Assembly: GCA_026196575.1 (NCBI GenBank)
Contig: JAPHSX010000053.1
Span: 16,240 to 80,239 of the forward strand
Length of the DNA stretch: 64,000 nt
Source: Gammaproteobacteria bacterium
GTDB taxonomy: Bacteria > Pseudomonadota > Gammaproteobacteria > Thiohalomonadales > Thiohalomonadaceae
Reading direction: 5' to 3'
The first letter of the stretch is position 1. Every line of letters starts with the position of its first letter. Shown in pieces: positions 31,348-40,223 of the stretch. The position numbers and the translations under genes are program-made. Under the pieces are notes generated by a model, which ran no database searches, was not told the DNA's origin, and saw only the letters and a list, made by a program, of their open reading frames with translations.

Positions 31348-32190
31348 TTAGAAGGAGAGCAGGCGCTGTGCCTCACGGATATCATCGGCGGTCTCTTCCA
31401 TCTCGATAACATTGATGTCGTGGCTCAGCCCCAGTTTGGCGAAGGCGGGGATGGCGCTCCAGTCTTCATTGGCAAGAGGGTGGTTGCTCCCCATATAGCT
31501 TTGCAGGTTGGCGACGGTCACCACATCGACGTAGTCGACCTGCTCCGAATCACGACTGAGATTTTCGTGCTCGGCTGCCACCTTTACCAGCTCTGCCGGA
31601 AAGTTCCAGGCCTGCAGGATCGCCTTGCCGATCTTGGGGTGGAGCTTGCGGATAATAAGGTCGAGCGTTGCCTCATCCTCCAGCAACTCCGGGTACTCCT
31701 CTGCCTTGGTGAGGATGGGCAGGGCGCCGATATCATGTATCAGCCCCGCCAGCATTGCCTGTTCGGGCGAGAGTTTGGTGTAGGCGGCGGCGAGAACATG
31801 GCTGATGGCCGCGACCGTAGTACTGTGCTCCCATATTTCGCGCAGCTTGCGATCGGTTACATCGGAGGTTGCCTGGAACATCTGCTGCATCACCATTGAG
31901 ACGACCATGTCGCGGATCAGCTTCATGCCGAGCCGGTTGACGGCCATATCGAGGTTGTCGATCTCACGACTGGCACGCATCAGCGGGCTGTTGGCTACCT
32001 GAATGATGCGGGCGCTGAGGGCGGCATCGGTGGCAATCACCCGGGCGATATCGGAAATGGATGAATTCTCGTCATCGACCGCATCACGCACCCGCAGGGC
32101 GACCTCGGGCAGGGTGGGAAGTACCAGTTCGTTCTTTTCCAGATCCTTGAGTAGCTCCTGCAGGAACTGCTTGGCTATATCGGATGCCAT
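31348..32190 (-). CDS. HDOD-domain signalling protein
   Basis: A 280-residue soluble protein made almost wholly of an HDOD domain, a relative of HD phosphohydrolases often found in signalling proteins. It shows LPTLPEVALRVRDAVDDENSS, IARVIATDAALSARIIQVANSP, INRLG-type AVNRLGMKLIRDMVV and an HD-like GLIHDIGALPIL. Roles reported for relatives range from c-di-GMP signalling to motility and stress control; no partner domain is fused here. The region DNLDMAVNRLGMKLI is typical. The gene is convergent with lysS and followed upstream by ygfZ on the same strand. Confidence 0.88.
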   Translation of the reverse strand: MASDIAKQFLQELLKDLEKNELVLPTLPEVALRVRDAVDDENSSISDIARVIATDAALSARIIQVANSPLMRASREIDNLDMAVNRLGMKLIRDMVVSMVMQQMFQATSDVTDRKLREIWEHSTTVAAISHVLAAAYTKLSPEQAMLAGLIHDIGALPILTKAEEYPELLEDEATLDLIIRKLHPKIGKAILQAWNFPAELVKVAAEHENLSRDSEQVDYVDVVTVANLQSYMGSNHPLANEDWSAIPAFAKLGLSHDINVIEMEETADDIREAQRLLSF

Positions 32191-32214
32191 GGTTGCCCCT
32201 TAGTTATGCCACTG

Positions 32215-33285
32215 TCATGTCGACGGATGTGCTTGCTCGATAAACCGGTATGGCAACTTACGCATATCGAGCCGCGGTCCATCGGCATCCTGCAGGTGGA
32301 GGGTCTGCTGTTGCGCACTGTTGATCTCGGCCACCACCAGCAACTCGCACCCCCCCTCCGGGACACGGCAGGCGCGCACCACCTTGCCGGCACCCTGCGC
32401 GCTCTGTGAGTCGGCGGCGTAGAGATCGGTGCCGGGGGGCGGTGGCTCCGCTGAATTGATATATGCCCGATACATGCGTCGTTTGAGTTTACCAAGATAT
32501 TGCATGCGTGCCACCACCTCCTGGCCCGGATAGCACCCTTTTTTGAAGTTGACGCCATCAATCAGCTGCAGATTGACCATCTGGGGGACAAAGGCCTCGA
32601 CGGTGTCGCCGGTGATCTGGGGAATGCCGGCGCGGATCTCCAACAACTCCCAACCGTCGGCACCGACTGGGGTTGCCTCCGGGGTGAGCCGGTGCCACAA
32701 GGCTTGCAGTCGTTCGGGGGTGGCGAGACAGATAAACCGGGGAGCCCCGCCGGGACGGCGCAGCAGGGTGACCCCGTCAAGGGTAAGCGAGTGGCCCGCC
32801 TCGACGGGGCAATCGCCCAGCGCCTGGGTAAGCAGGCTGTCGGCCTGTGGGCCGCCAAGGCCAAGACTGACCAGTTTACTCCCCGCCTCCTCCAGCTTTA
32901 CCGCGGAGCGCATGATAAAGATGCCAAGCCGTTTTTGTACTGCCGCCAGCAACTCTTGTGGCAACTGCAGGTAGTAGTCGGCATCGCGCATAAACAGGGT
33001 GAAGAGGGCCAGCATCCGCCCCTTGGCGGTGCAATAGCTGTTGAGCTGATGATGTTCGGCATCGACCAGACGCACGTCATTACTGGTCTGGCCCTGCAGG
33101 AAATCGGCCGTATCCTGACCACTGGCACGCAACAGGCCAAGGTGTGTCAACGGAACCAGGACCGTGCTGGAGGTGACGCATTGCAGTTCGGTGGTGGCAT
33201 TGCCAAAATCGGTGACCCGCCCCCCGACGAGGGTCGCTCCCTGCTGCTGTAAAAAATTAACCCAGCTACTCTGTTCAATACCCAT
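32215..33285 (-). CDS. ygfZ: Folate-binding Fe-S repair protein YgfZ
   Basis: Tetrahydrofolate-dependent protein needed for maintenance of certain Fe-S enzymes. It is 356 residues. The family hallmark K-G-C-Y-x-G-Q-E is present as NFKKGCYPGQEVVARMQYLG, with the essential Cys. The N-terminal portion shows LGLLRASGQDTADFLQGQTS. It ends 24 bases before the HDOD start and is divergent from ygfX. Confidence 0.94.
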   Translation of the reverse strand: MGIEQSSWVNFLQQQGATLVGGRVTDFGNATTELQCVTSSTVLVPLTHLGLLRASGQDTADFLQGQTSNDVRLVDAEHHQLNSYCTAKGRMLALFTLFMRDADYYLQLPQELLAAVQKRLGIFIMRSAVKLEEAGSKLVSLGLGGPQADSLLTQALGDCPVEAGHSLTLDGVTLLRRPGGAPRFICLATPERLQALWHRLTPEATPVGADGWELLEIRAGIPQITGDTVEAFVPQMVNLQLIDGVNFKKGCYPGQEVVARMQYLGKLKRRMYRAYINSAEPPPPGTDLYAADSQSAQGAGKVVRACRVPEGGCELLVVAEINSAQQQTLHLQDADGPRLDMRKLPYRFIEQAHPST

Positions 33286-33462
33286 GGAGTTTTTTTCCTA
33301 CTGAAACGGTGGGCCAATGATAGCGAAATATCCGTGGCGTGGTAAGTTTATCCAGAATCCGCACATTTCATCTATCAGGATAAATGGTGTGGTGCCCGGG
33401 CAAATCAATCGCCACCGCTGAAAAAGGGAGACAGTCGTGTCGAACAGGGAGGAGTTTTTCAT

Positions 33463-33933
33463 ATGAACGCGCCAAGATTCGCCACCCCGCTGCGACTACA
33501 CGTTGGCGGGTCGCGACGTTTGCGGTGGGTTGTGGCCGCGTTTCTCTCCATTTCGCTGCTGGCGCTGTTGGCGCTGCCGCTGGCCTGGTCGGTAAAGCTG
33601 CCGATGGCCCTGTTTCTGAGCGCCCTGTTCTTCGCGGCCTGGCGCAAGCGGGCGGAGTTGGGCGGGGTGCCGGTTGAGCTTGTACTGCTCGGTGATGGCG
33701 GCTGGCGGCTGCAGCGGGGCGGGGAGTCTCTCCCCCTGCAACTGCTCGGCCAGAGCACGGTAAGCCATTCGCTGTTGCTGCTCTGCTTTGCCGGGCCGCC
33801 GGGGCAGGGTGGCTTCGACTGTCTGCTGTGGCAGGCGGAGTTGCCGCCGCTGCTGTGGCGCCGCCTGCGGCTCTATCTGCGCCTTTATGCCGCGCAATCC
33901 CCCCTTAGCTGGAGTGAAAGTTTTCCGGGGTGA
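33463..33933 (+). CDS. YgfX-like membrane protein
   Basis: A 156-residue protein with two adjacent membrane helices near the N-terminus ([20 protein letters not shown] and [15 protein letters not shown]). These are followed by a compact soluble part with [17 protein letters not shown] and a basic C-terminal segment [12 protein letters not shown]. This is the layout of YgfX (CptA), a membrane protein described in E. coli as a toxin paired with SdhE. The neighbours ygfZ and nadB match the usual ygfZ-sdhE-ygfX-nadB order, but sdhE is missing. Its end overlaps the nadB end by 29 bases. Confidence 0.6.
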   Translation: MNAPRFATPLRLHVGGSRRLRWVVAAFLSISLLALLALPLAWSVKLPMALFLSALFFAAWRKRAELGGVPVELVLLGDGGWRLQRGGESLPLQLLGQSTVSHSLLLLCFAGPPGQGGFDCLLWQAELPPLLWRRLRLYLRLYAAQSPLSWSESFPG

Positions 33934-35563
33934 GGATGGTGTTGACTGGCGGCTGGCTCTCGTCCGCCCGTGGGTAGTCGAGGGTGTAGTGCAGGCCGCG
34001 ACTCTCCTTTCGCGCCATTGCCGAGCGGATGATGAGATCGGCCACCACCACCAGATTGCGCAGCTCCAGCAGGTCGTTGCTGACGCGAAAGTTGCCATAG
34101 TACTCGGCGATCTCGCCGCTCAGCAGGTCAACGCGCCGCTTGGCCCGCTGCAGGCGTTTGTCGGTGCGCACGATACCAACATAGTCCCACATGAAGTGGC
34201 GCAACTCCTCCCAGTTGTGGGAGACCACCACCTCTTCGTCGGAGTCGGTGACGCGGCTCTCGTCCCACGCCGGCAGTGTCCGCGGCAGCGACACCGTGTC
34301 GAGCCGGGCGATGATGTCGCGGGCGGCGGCATGCCCGAATACCAGACACTCCAGCAGCGAATTGCTGGCCAGGCGATTGGCCCCATGCATGCCAGTAAAG
34401 GTGACCTCGCCAATGGCGTAGAGGCCGGGCAGGTCGGTGCGACCGTGGACATCGGTCATTACCCCGCCACAGGTGTAGTGGGCCGCCGGTACCACCGGGA
34501 TTGGCTCACGGGTGATGTCGATACCCAGCTCCATGCAGCGAAGATAGATATTGGGGAAGTGCTCGGTAATGAATTCGGCCGGCTTGTGGCTGATATCGAG
34601 ATAGAGACACTGTGCGCCAAGGCGCTTCATCTCGTGGTCGATGGCGCGGGCGACGATGTCCCGCGGCGCCAGCTCGGCGCGCTTGTCGAATCGGTGCATA
34701 AAACGGCTGCCGTCGGGCAGCTTGAGTATCCCCCCCTCGCCGCGAATGGCCTCGGTGATGAGGAACGACTTGGCCTTGGGGTGGTAGAGGCAGGTGGGGT
34801 GGAACTGGTTGAACTCCATGTTGGCGACGCGGCAGCCGGCGCGCCACGCCATGGCGATGCCATCGCCGGTGGAGAGGTCGGGGTTACTGGTGTAGAGATA
34901 GACCTTGCTGGCGCCGCCGCTGGCAAGCACGACAAAGCGCGCGCGGAACACCTCGACATGGCCTGAGTCGCGATTGAGCACATAGGCGCCGAGTACCCGA
35001 TCCTCGATGGTTCCCTGTTTGGCCCCCAGTTTGGCCCCGGTAATAAGGTCGATGGCAAGGCGGTGCTCGTGCAGGGTGATGTTGGGGTGGGCCTGCGCGG
35101 CGCCGAGCAGGGTGGTCTCTATCGCCTTGCCGGTGGCATCGGCGGCGTGGATCACCCGGCGGTGGCTGTGGCCACCCTCGCGGGTAAGGTGGTAGCCGCC
35201 CAGCCCATCCTCACGCCGCTCACGACTGAACTTGACGCCGTGGGCGATCAGGGTGCGGATCGCCTCGGCGGCATTCTCCGCCACATGGCGCACCACCGCC
35301 GGGTCGCACAGCCCGGCCCCGGCAGTGAGGGTATCCTGCAGATGGGACTCGACCGAGTCCTCCGGCTCCATCACCACGGCGACACCGCCCTGCGCATGGA
35401 GTGTGCATCCCTCGACTAGCTCCCCCTTGGCCAGGAGGGTCACCTTGGCATGCGCCGCCAGTTGCAGTGCCAGGGTGAGTCCGGCGGCACCACTGCCGAT
35501 TACCAGTATGTCGCTGCTATGTTGGAGCTGTCTGTTCACGGGCTGGGAAACCGAGTCTTTCAA
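33905..35563 (-). CDS. nadB: L-aspartate oxidase
   Basis: FAD enzyme that makes iminoaspartate for NAD synthesis. It is 552 residues. The N-terminal FAD motif is [18 protein letters not shown]. Also visible are [16 protein letters not shown], the HPT region [21 protein letters not shown], and the active-site [15 protein letters not shown] and [21 protein letters not shown]. It is divergent from rpoE, as in Pseudomonas and E. coli. Confidence 0.97.
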   Translation of the reverse strand: MKDSVSQPVNRQLQHSSDILVIGSGAAGLTLALQLAAHAKVTLLAKGELVEGCTLHAQGGVAVVMEPEDSVESHLQDTLTAGAGLCDPAVVRHVAENAAEAIRTLIAHGVKFSRERREDGLGGYHLTREGGHSHRRVIHAADATGKAIETTLLGAAQAHPNITLHEHRLAIDLITGAKLGAKQGTIEDRVLGAYVLNRDSGHVEVFRARFVVLASGGASKVYLYTSNPDLSTGDGIAMAWRAGCRVANMEFNQFHPTCLYHPKAKSFLITEAIRGEGGILKLPDGSRFMHRFDKRAELAPRDIVARAIDHEMKRLGAQCLYLDISHKPAEFITEHFPNIYLRCMELGIDITREPIPVVPAAHYTCGGVMTDVHGRTDLPGLYAIGEVTFTGMHGANRLASNSLLECLVFGHAAARDIIARLDTVSLPRTLPAWDESRVTDSDEEVVVSHNWEELRHFMWDYVGIVRTDKRLQRAKRRVDLLSGEIAEYYGNFRVSNDLLELRNLVVVADLIIRSAMARKESRGLHYTLDYPRADESQPPVNTILTPENFHSS

Positions 35564-35676
35564 GTAGGGGTAAAGGCCGTTAAGCTTGACGCATCAAAGG
35601 GAGGCCGTTCATGGCTTCATTCACGGTATTCTGGCATACAATAGCGACTGTTGAGAATTAAAGTCTGCAGTCGGGC

Positions 35677-35704
35677 GAACTCTGCCACAGACGGCGTGTC
35701 ATAA
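35677..35704 (+). promoter_or_regulatory. Candidate sigma-E (RpoE) autoregulated promoter
   Basis: GAACTC, 16 bases, TCATAA, 55 bases before the rpoE start. It resembles the sigma-E consensus (GAACTT, 16, TCTRA). rpoE operons commonly drive themselves from such a promoter, which supports but does not prove the call. Confidence 0.45.
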
Positions 35705-35758
35705 GGGTACGTTGTGTGTGGTGAGCCGCCCGACCATCATATTAAGGGGTAGGCCCGA

Positions 35759-36343
35759 ATGGGCGAACAGAGTGTCGACCAGGAGCTGGTCAGACGTGTC
35801 CAGAAGGGCGACAAAAAGGCTTTCGATGTACTGGTGCTCAAGTACCAGCAGCGCATCGTCAAGCTGATCTCCCGCTATGTGCGGGATCAGGACGAGGTGC
35901 TGGATGTGGCCCAGGAGGCCTTTATCAAGGCCTATCGCGCCCTGGCCAACTTCCGTGGCGAAAGTGCCTTCTACACCTGGCTCTACCGCATCGCCATCAA
36001 TACAGCGAAAAATTATCTGGTGGCGCAGGGGCGTCGTCCGCCGGCCACTGATGTGGATGCGGAGGATGCGCTCTATGTGGATGGCGGTATGCGCCTGAGT
36101 GACAACGACACCCCGGAGCAGCTGGTGCAGCGCGATCAAATCGAACGGGTGATCTTCGATACCATCGACGCCCTGCCCGAGGAGCTGCGCACCGCCATCA
36201 CGCTGCGCGAGATGGAGGGGTTGAGTTATGAGGAGATCGCGGTGACCATGGATTGCCCGGTCGGTACGGTGCGCTCGCGGATCTTTCGGGCGCGCGAGGC
36301 GATAGAGACAAAACTGAAACCACTGCTTGAATCGAGGGGATGA
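35759..36343 (+). CDS. rpoE: Envelope-stress sigma factor RpoE / AlgU
   Basis: ECF sigma factor for the envelope-stress response. It is 194 residues. Region 2 has QRIVKLISRYVRDQDEVLDVAQEAFIKAYRAL; region 4 has LREMEGLSYEEIAVTMDCPVGTVRSRIFRAREAI. It starts MGEQSVDQELVRRVQKGDKK with AAGGGG upstream. It is followed 4 bases later by its anti-sigma gene and then by mucB, rseC and mucD homologues. Confidence 0.98.
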   Translation: MGEQSVDQELVRRVQKGDKKAFDVLVLKYQQRIVKLISRYVRDQDEVLDVAQEAFIKAYRALANFRGESAFYTWLYRIAINTAKNYLVAQGRRPPATDVDAEDALYVDGGMRLSDNDTPEQLVQRDQIERVIFDTIDALPEELRTAITLREMEGLSYEEIAVTMDCPVGTVRSRIFRAREAIETKLKPLLESRG

Positions 36344-36347
36344 GTGA

Positions 36348-36935
36348 ATGGCTGACCCGCGCAAAGATGCGATAACGAACAATGAGGACCGCGATGAAGA
36401 GCGTGCGTGGCTTTCGGCGCTGGCCGATGGTGAGTTGCACGGGGCGGAGCTGGAACGCCAGCTTGGCCTGCTGCGCGATGACCCGCGGCTGCTGGCAAGC
36501 TGGCAGGCCTACCATCTTATTCGCGATACCGTCTCCAGCAATCTCAACCATGCGGTGGCGCCACAGCTGCACCTGCGGGTAGCCGCGGCGCTGGAGTCGG
36601 AACCCACTATCCTGGCCCCACGGCAACGCAGACCCTGGCTTAAACAGGTGGCGGGGCTGGCGATTGCCGCCTCGGTGACCGGGGTGGCGATCATCGGCCT
36701 GCAGAACATGAACGGGATCGACGCCACTCCCGCCGCCGCGCAGGTGGCAGAGAAGCAGGAGTACCTGCGCATCGAACCGTCACTGGTGGCACAGCAAAAG
36801 GCGCAGGCCGGGCAAAATCAAAATAACGACGCGCTCGACCGCTACCTGGTTAATCACAACGAATATGCGGTCAGCTCCGGGATTCAGGGGGTGCTGCCGT
36901 ATGTGCGCATCGTCGGTTACAAGGCCGGTCAGTAA
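36348..36935 (+). CDS. Anti-sigma-E factor, RseA/MucA type
   Basis: Inner-membrane protein that holds RpoE inactive until stress triggers its proteolysis. It is 195 residues. The N-terminal cytoplasmic domain has WLSALADGELHGAELERQL (RseA N-domain pattern). A single membrane helix, QVAGLAIAASVTGVAIIGL, follows a basic stretch, and a periplasmic tail ends VLPYVRIVGYKAGQ. It resembles MucA more than enterobacterial RseA in its C-terminal tail. Confidence 0.93.
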   Translation: MADPRKDAITNNEDRDEERAWLSALADGELHGAELERQLGLLRDDPRLLASWQAYHLIRDTVSSNLNHAVAPQLHLRVAAALESEPTILAPRQRRPWLKQVAGLAIAASVTGVAIIGLQNMNGIDATPAAAQVAEKQEYLRIEPSLVAQQKAQAGQNQNNDALDRYLVNHNEYAVSSGIQGVLPYVRIVGYKAGQ

Positions 36936-36936
36936 C

Positions 36937-37905
36937 ATGCGTCGCGCGCACCGCTGTTCCGCCCTCTTTCTTCTGCTGCTGACAGCGTCGGCGGCGCACG
37001 CCACCGAAGACGCCACCCGCTGGCTGGAGCGCATGTCACAGGCGGCCCACTCCCTGAGCTACGAGGGAACCTTCGTCTACATGCAGGAGGGGAGGCTGGA
37101 GTCGCTGCAGCTGGTGCATGCGGTCGATGCGACGGGGGAGCATGAGCGCCTGGTTTCGCTCAGCGGCCCCTATCGCGAGGTGATACGCGACCACGGCCGG
37201 GTAACCTGCTATCTCCCCGAAAAGGAGGCCCTGGTGGCGGGGCAGCCGGCCACCCCCCCCCGATTCCCCCTCAATCTGCCCACCCAGTGGGAGCAGTTGC
37301 GTAGTGTCTACGATTTTGAGCTGCTCGGCCTGTCGCGCGTGGCCGGCCTGGCGGCGCAACGGCTCGCCATCGTGCCGCGCGACGAGCTGCGCTACGGCCA
37401 GCACTACTGGATCGCGGTCGATAGTGGCCTGTTGCTGCGTGCCGACACCCTCAATGAGCACGGTGAGCTGGTGGAACAGCTGGAATTTACCTCACTGAAA
37501 CTGATGGAGCAGATCCCGGCACAGCTGCTGCAACCCGAGGCGGGTGGCAGGGCGATTGAGCTACCGCCCGGCTTCAGCGCCACGGCAGCGGAGCGTCCAG
37601 CGCCATTGCATTGGCACGTCACCCGTCTGCCCGCCGGTTTTGAGCTGGAGTTACAGCGTCAGCACGCCATCGCCGATGACGGCGTGGTGGTCGACCACCT
37701 GGTCTATAGCGACGGCCTCGCCTCGGTCTCGGTCTTTATCGAACCACGCCGCGACCCGGCGGAGGAGAGCGCTGGCACCTCGCGGCGCGGCAGCGTCAAT
37801 GCCTACACCCGCCTGCTGCCACAGCAGCGGATCACCGTGCTGGGCGAGGTGCCGCTGGCCACGGTCAGGCAGATCGGCGAGTCGATCGAGCCATTGGGAC
37901 AGTAG
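36937..37905 (+). CDS. Periplasmic sigma-E regulator, RseB/MucB type
   Basis: Binds the periplasmic part of the anti-sigma factor and protects it until lipid signals release it. It is 322 residues from the ATG one base after the anti-sigma stop; the track ORF runs in from upstream. Signal peptide: CSALFLLLLTASAAHA. The domain shows RMSQAAHSLSYEGTFVYMQ and HLVYSDGLASVSVFIEP, both characteristic of RseB/MucB. Confidence 0.95.
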   Translation: MRRAHRCSALFLLLLTASAAHATEDATRWLERMSQAAHSLSYEGTFVYMQEGRLESLQLVHAVDATGEHERLVSLSGPYREVIRDHGRVTCYLPEKEALVAGQPATPPRFPLNLPTQWEQLRSVYDFELLGLSRVAGLAAQRLAIVPRDELRYGQHYWIAVDSGLLLRADTLNEHGELVEQLEFTSLKLMEQIPAQLLQPEAGGRAIELPPGFSATAAERPAPLHWHVTRLPAGFELELQRQHAIADDGVVVDHLVYSDGLASVSVFIEPRRDPAEESAGTSRRGSVNAYTRLLPQQRITVLGEVPLATVRQIGESIEPLGQ

Positions 37906-37908
37906 CCG

Positions 37909-38388
37909 ATGGTGGAAGAGAGTGGTCTGGTCGTCGCCACCGAGGGCGAGATGGCCTGGGTGGAGACCTCACGGCGCAGCAGTTGCGGCAGTTGCGAGGC
38001 CAAGGGGTGTGGCACCGGGGCGCTTAGTCAGGTGCTGGGGCGGCGCCGTCAACGCCTGCGGGTGAAAAACCCGATTGCCGCCGCCACTGGCGACGCGGTC
38101 GTGCTGGGGCTCCCGGAGGCGGCGCTGCTCCAGGGGGCAGTGGTCGTCTATCTGGTGCCGCTGCTGGCGCTGTTGGCCGGTGGCCTGCTGGGCGAGATAG
38201 TGGCACCGCAACTGGCGCTGACGCCGGAGGTGGGGAGCATCCTCTTTGCCCTTGGCGCTCTGGCCTGCAGTTTTCTCTGGCTGCGCCGCTTTAATCGGCG
38301 TGCCGCAGACGATGACCGTTTCAACGCCGTAATTTTGCGCCGGGCAGACGCCCCGGCTGCAACCATTTCCTTTCATCCCAACAAGTGA
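37909..38388 (+). CDS. SoxR-reducing/sigma-E regulator RseC/MucC family
   Basis: Inner-membrane protein of 159 residues. It has a Cys-rich N-terminal motif SSCGSCEAKGCGTGAL (four Cys, possibly metal- or cluster-binding) followed by two membrane helices (AVVVYLVPLLALLAGGLL and GSILFALGALACSFLWL). RseC homologues modulate sigma-E and, in some bacteria, help reduce SoxR. It lies in the usual fourth position of the operon, 3 bases after mucB. Confidence 0.93.
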   Translation: MVEESGLVVATEGEMAWVETSRRSSCGSCEAKGCGTGALSQVLGRRRQRLRVKNPIAAATGDAVVLGLPEAALLQGAVVVYLVPLLALLAGGLLGEIVAPQLALTPEVGSILFALGALACSFLWLRRFNRRAADDDRFNAVILRRADAPAATISFHPNK

Positions 38389-38404
38389 ACAGGTAGGGAA
38401 AATC

Positions 38405-39838
38405 ATGAGAATGCTCAAACACCTCTATGCGACCACGCTGATGTTGACACTGTCGCTCGGTCTGCTGCTGCCGGCCGCGCAGGCGCGTGAACTGCCCGAG
38501 TTTACCCGGCTGGTGGAGGCCTATGGCCCGGCGGTGGTCAATATCAGCACCAAGCAGAAGAAGAGTGTGCATGGCGCCCTGCCCAAGGGGCTGCAAATCC
38601 CCGATCTGCCCAAGGGCGGGCCGTGGGATGAGCTGTTCCGCCACTTCTTTGGCGAGGGTGAGGGCGGTGACAAGATGCCGGAACACGAGGCACGCTCGCT
38701 CGGTTCGGGCTTTATTATTGACGAGGCCGGTTACATCCTGACCAATAACCATGTGGTCGAGGGGGCCGAGGAGGTGATCGTGCGCCTGAGCGACCGCCGC
38801 GAACTGGTAGCCGAGGTGGTTGGCACCGATCCCCGCAGCGACATCGCCCTGTTGCGGGTGCAGGCGGCCGATCTGCCGGTGGTAAGGCTGGGCCGCAGCC
38901 GCGATCTCAAGGTAGCCGAGTGGGTGATGGCAATCGGCTCCCCCTTTGGCTTTGACCACTCGGTATCGGTGGGGGTGGTGAGCGCGCTGGGGCGCAGTCT
39001 GCCGAGTGAAAACTATGTCCCCTTTATCCAGACCGATGTGGCGATCAATCCCGGCAACTCCGGCGGTCCGCTCTTCAATCTTGATGGCGAGGTGGTCGGT
39101 ATCAACTCCCAAATTTACAGCCGTACCGGTGGTTTTATGGGGCTCTCCTTCGCCATTCCCATCGATGTGGCGATGGATGTGGTGGCACAGCTGAAGGAGA
39201 CGGGGCATGTCAGCCGCGGCTGGCTGGGGGTGCTGATTCAGGATGTGACCCGCGAACTGGCCGAGTCCTTCGGCATGAGCAAGCCGGCGGGGGCGCTGGT
39301 GGCCAAGGTGCAGGATGACTCTCCGGCGGGCAAGGCGGGGATCAGGGTGGGCGATGTCATCATCGAGTTTAACGGCGAGACGGTACACTACTCCTCCGAC
39401 CTGCCGCCGCTGGTGGGGCGTGTGCGGGCCGGCAGTGACGCCAAGGTGAAGGTGCTGCGCGACGGCAAGACCCGTACCATCAAGGTGCGCATCGGTGAGT
39501 TGCCGGTGGAGGATGAGATGGTGCAGGCGAGCGGTGAGCCGAAGAAGATCGAGGCGGATCGTCTGGGTCTGGTAGTTAGTGGCCTCAGTGCCGAGCAGCG
39601 CAAGCAGCTCGAAGTCGCCGAGGGCGGGGCGTTGGTGGCGCAGGTAAAGCCGGGGGCCGCCGCCGAGGCGGGGATTCAAGGCGGCGATGTCATTGTCAAA
39701 CTGAACAATCGTGACGTTGCGGATGCCGCCGACTTTCGCCGGCAGGTGGCAGAGTTGCCCGCCGGACGCTCGGTACCGGTGCTGGTGTTGCGTCGTGGTG
39801 GCCCACTCTTCCTGGCGCTGCGGGTACCGGCCGATTGA
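38405..39838 (+). CDS. Periplasmic serine protease, DegP/MucD type
   Basis: HtrA-family protease-chaperone. It is 477 residues. Signal peptide MRMLKHLYATTLMLTLSLGL to AAQA. The catalytic triad is His116 (LTNNHVVEG), Asp146 (DPRSDIALL) and Ser219 (NPGNSGGPLF). Two PDZ domains follow: WLGVLIQDVTRELAESFGM and, near the C-terminus, LVVSGLSAEQRKQLEV. It is the fifth gene of the rpoE cluster, as mucD in Pseudomonas, and probably degrades misfolded or sigma-E-inducing porins. Confidence 0.95.
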   Translation: MRMLKHLYATTLMLTLSLGLLLPAAQARELPEFTRLVEAYGPAVVNISTKQKKSVHGALPKGLQIPDLPKGGPWDELFRHFFGEGEGGDKMPEHEARSLGSGFIIDEAGYILTNNHVVEGAEEVIVRLSDRRELVAEVVGTDPRSDIALLRVQAADLPVVRLGRSRDLKVAEWVMAIGSPFGFDHSVSVGVVSALGRSLPSENYVPFIQTDVAINPGNSGGPLFNLDGEVVGINSQIYSRTGGFMGLSFAIPIDVAMDVVAQLKETGHVSRGWLGVLIQDVTRELAESFGMSKPAGALVAKVQDDSPAGKAGIRVGDVIIEFNGETVHYSSDLPPLVGRVRAGSDAKVKVLRDGKTRTIKVRIGELPVEDEMVQASGEPKKIEADRLGLVVSGLSAEQRKQLEVAEGGALVAQVKPGAAAEAGIQGGDVIVKLNNRDVADAADFRRQVAELPAGRSVPVLVLRRGGPLFLALRVPAD

Positions 39839-40107
39839 GCCGCGACACCACGCTCACGCTCTACTACCGTAGCGGCTGTTCACTGTGCGAGCAGATGGAG
39901 GCAGAGCTGCTTGCCGCACAGTCGCGTTACGGTTTTCGCCTGCAGACGGTGGATGTCGATGGCAGTGCGGCGCTGGTGGCGGCCTATGGCCACAAGGTGC
40001 CGGTGTTGACCTTTGCCGATGGCGCGGAGATCTGCCACTACTTTCTCGACCACTCGGCACTTGCCGAGTGCCTGTCGAGTGTTTCTCCGGCGGCTGAGTT
40101 CCGGTAG
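39835..40107 (+). CDS. Glutaredoxin-family thioredoxin-fold protein
   Basis: A 90-residue protein with a TTG start overlapping the mucD stop (TTGA). It has TLYYRSGCSLCEQMEAELLA with the redox CSLC pair, and KVPVLTFADGAE with the cis-proline. It belongs to the DUF836-type glutaredoxin-like group. Its function is unknown; sitting after a periplasmic-stress operon but lacking a signal peptide, it is likely cytoplasmic. Confidence 0.85.
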   Translation: MSRDTTLTLYYRSGCSLCEQMEAELLAAQSRYGFRLQTVDVDGSAALVAAYGHKVPVLTFADGAEICHYFLDHSALAECLSSVSPAAEFR

Positions 40108-40134
40108 AATCGGCACTCCTGATGCAAGACCCGA

Positions 40135-40187
40135 AAAACAGGAAGACCGGAGACCTGGATGGGTACGCCGGGTTCCTGTTTTTTTAT
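40135..40187 (+). terminator. Intrinsic terminator before lepA
   Basis: AAAAACAGGAA (40135-40145) pairs perfectly with TTCCTGTTTTT (40173-40183), with a GC-rich inner portion and a run of seven Ts at the end. It closes the rpoE operon 28 bases after the glutaredoxin gene and 37 before lepA. Confidence 0.8.
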
Positions 40188-40223
40188 GGTCGCCATCCCG
40201 CTATTGAATGAAAGAAAGATACC

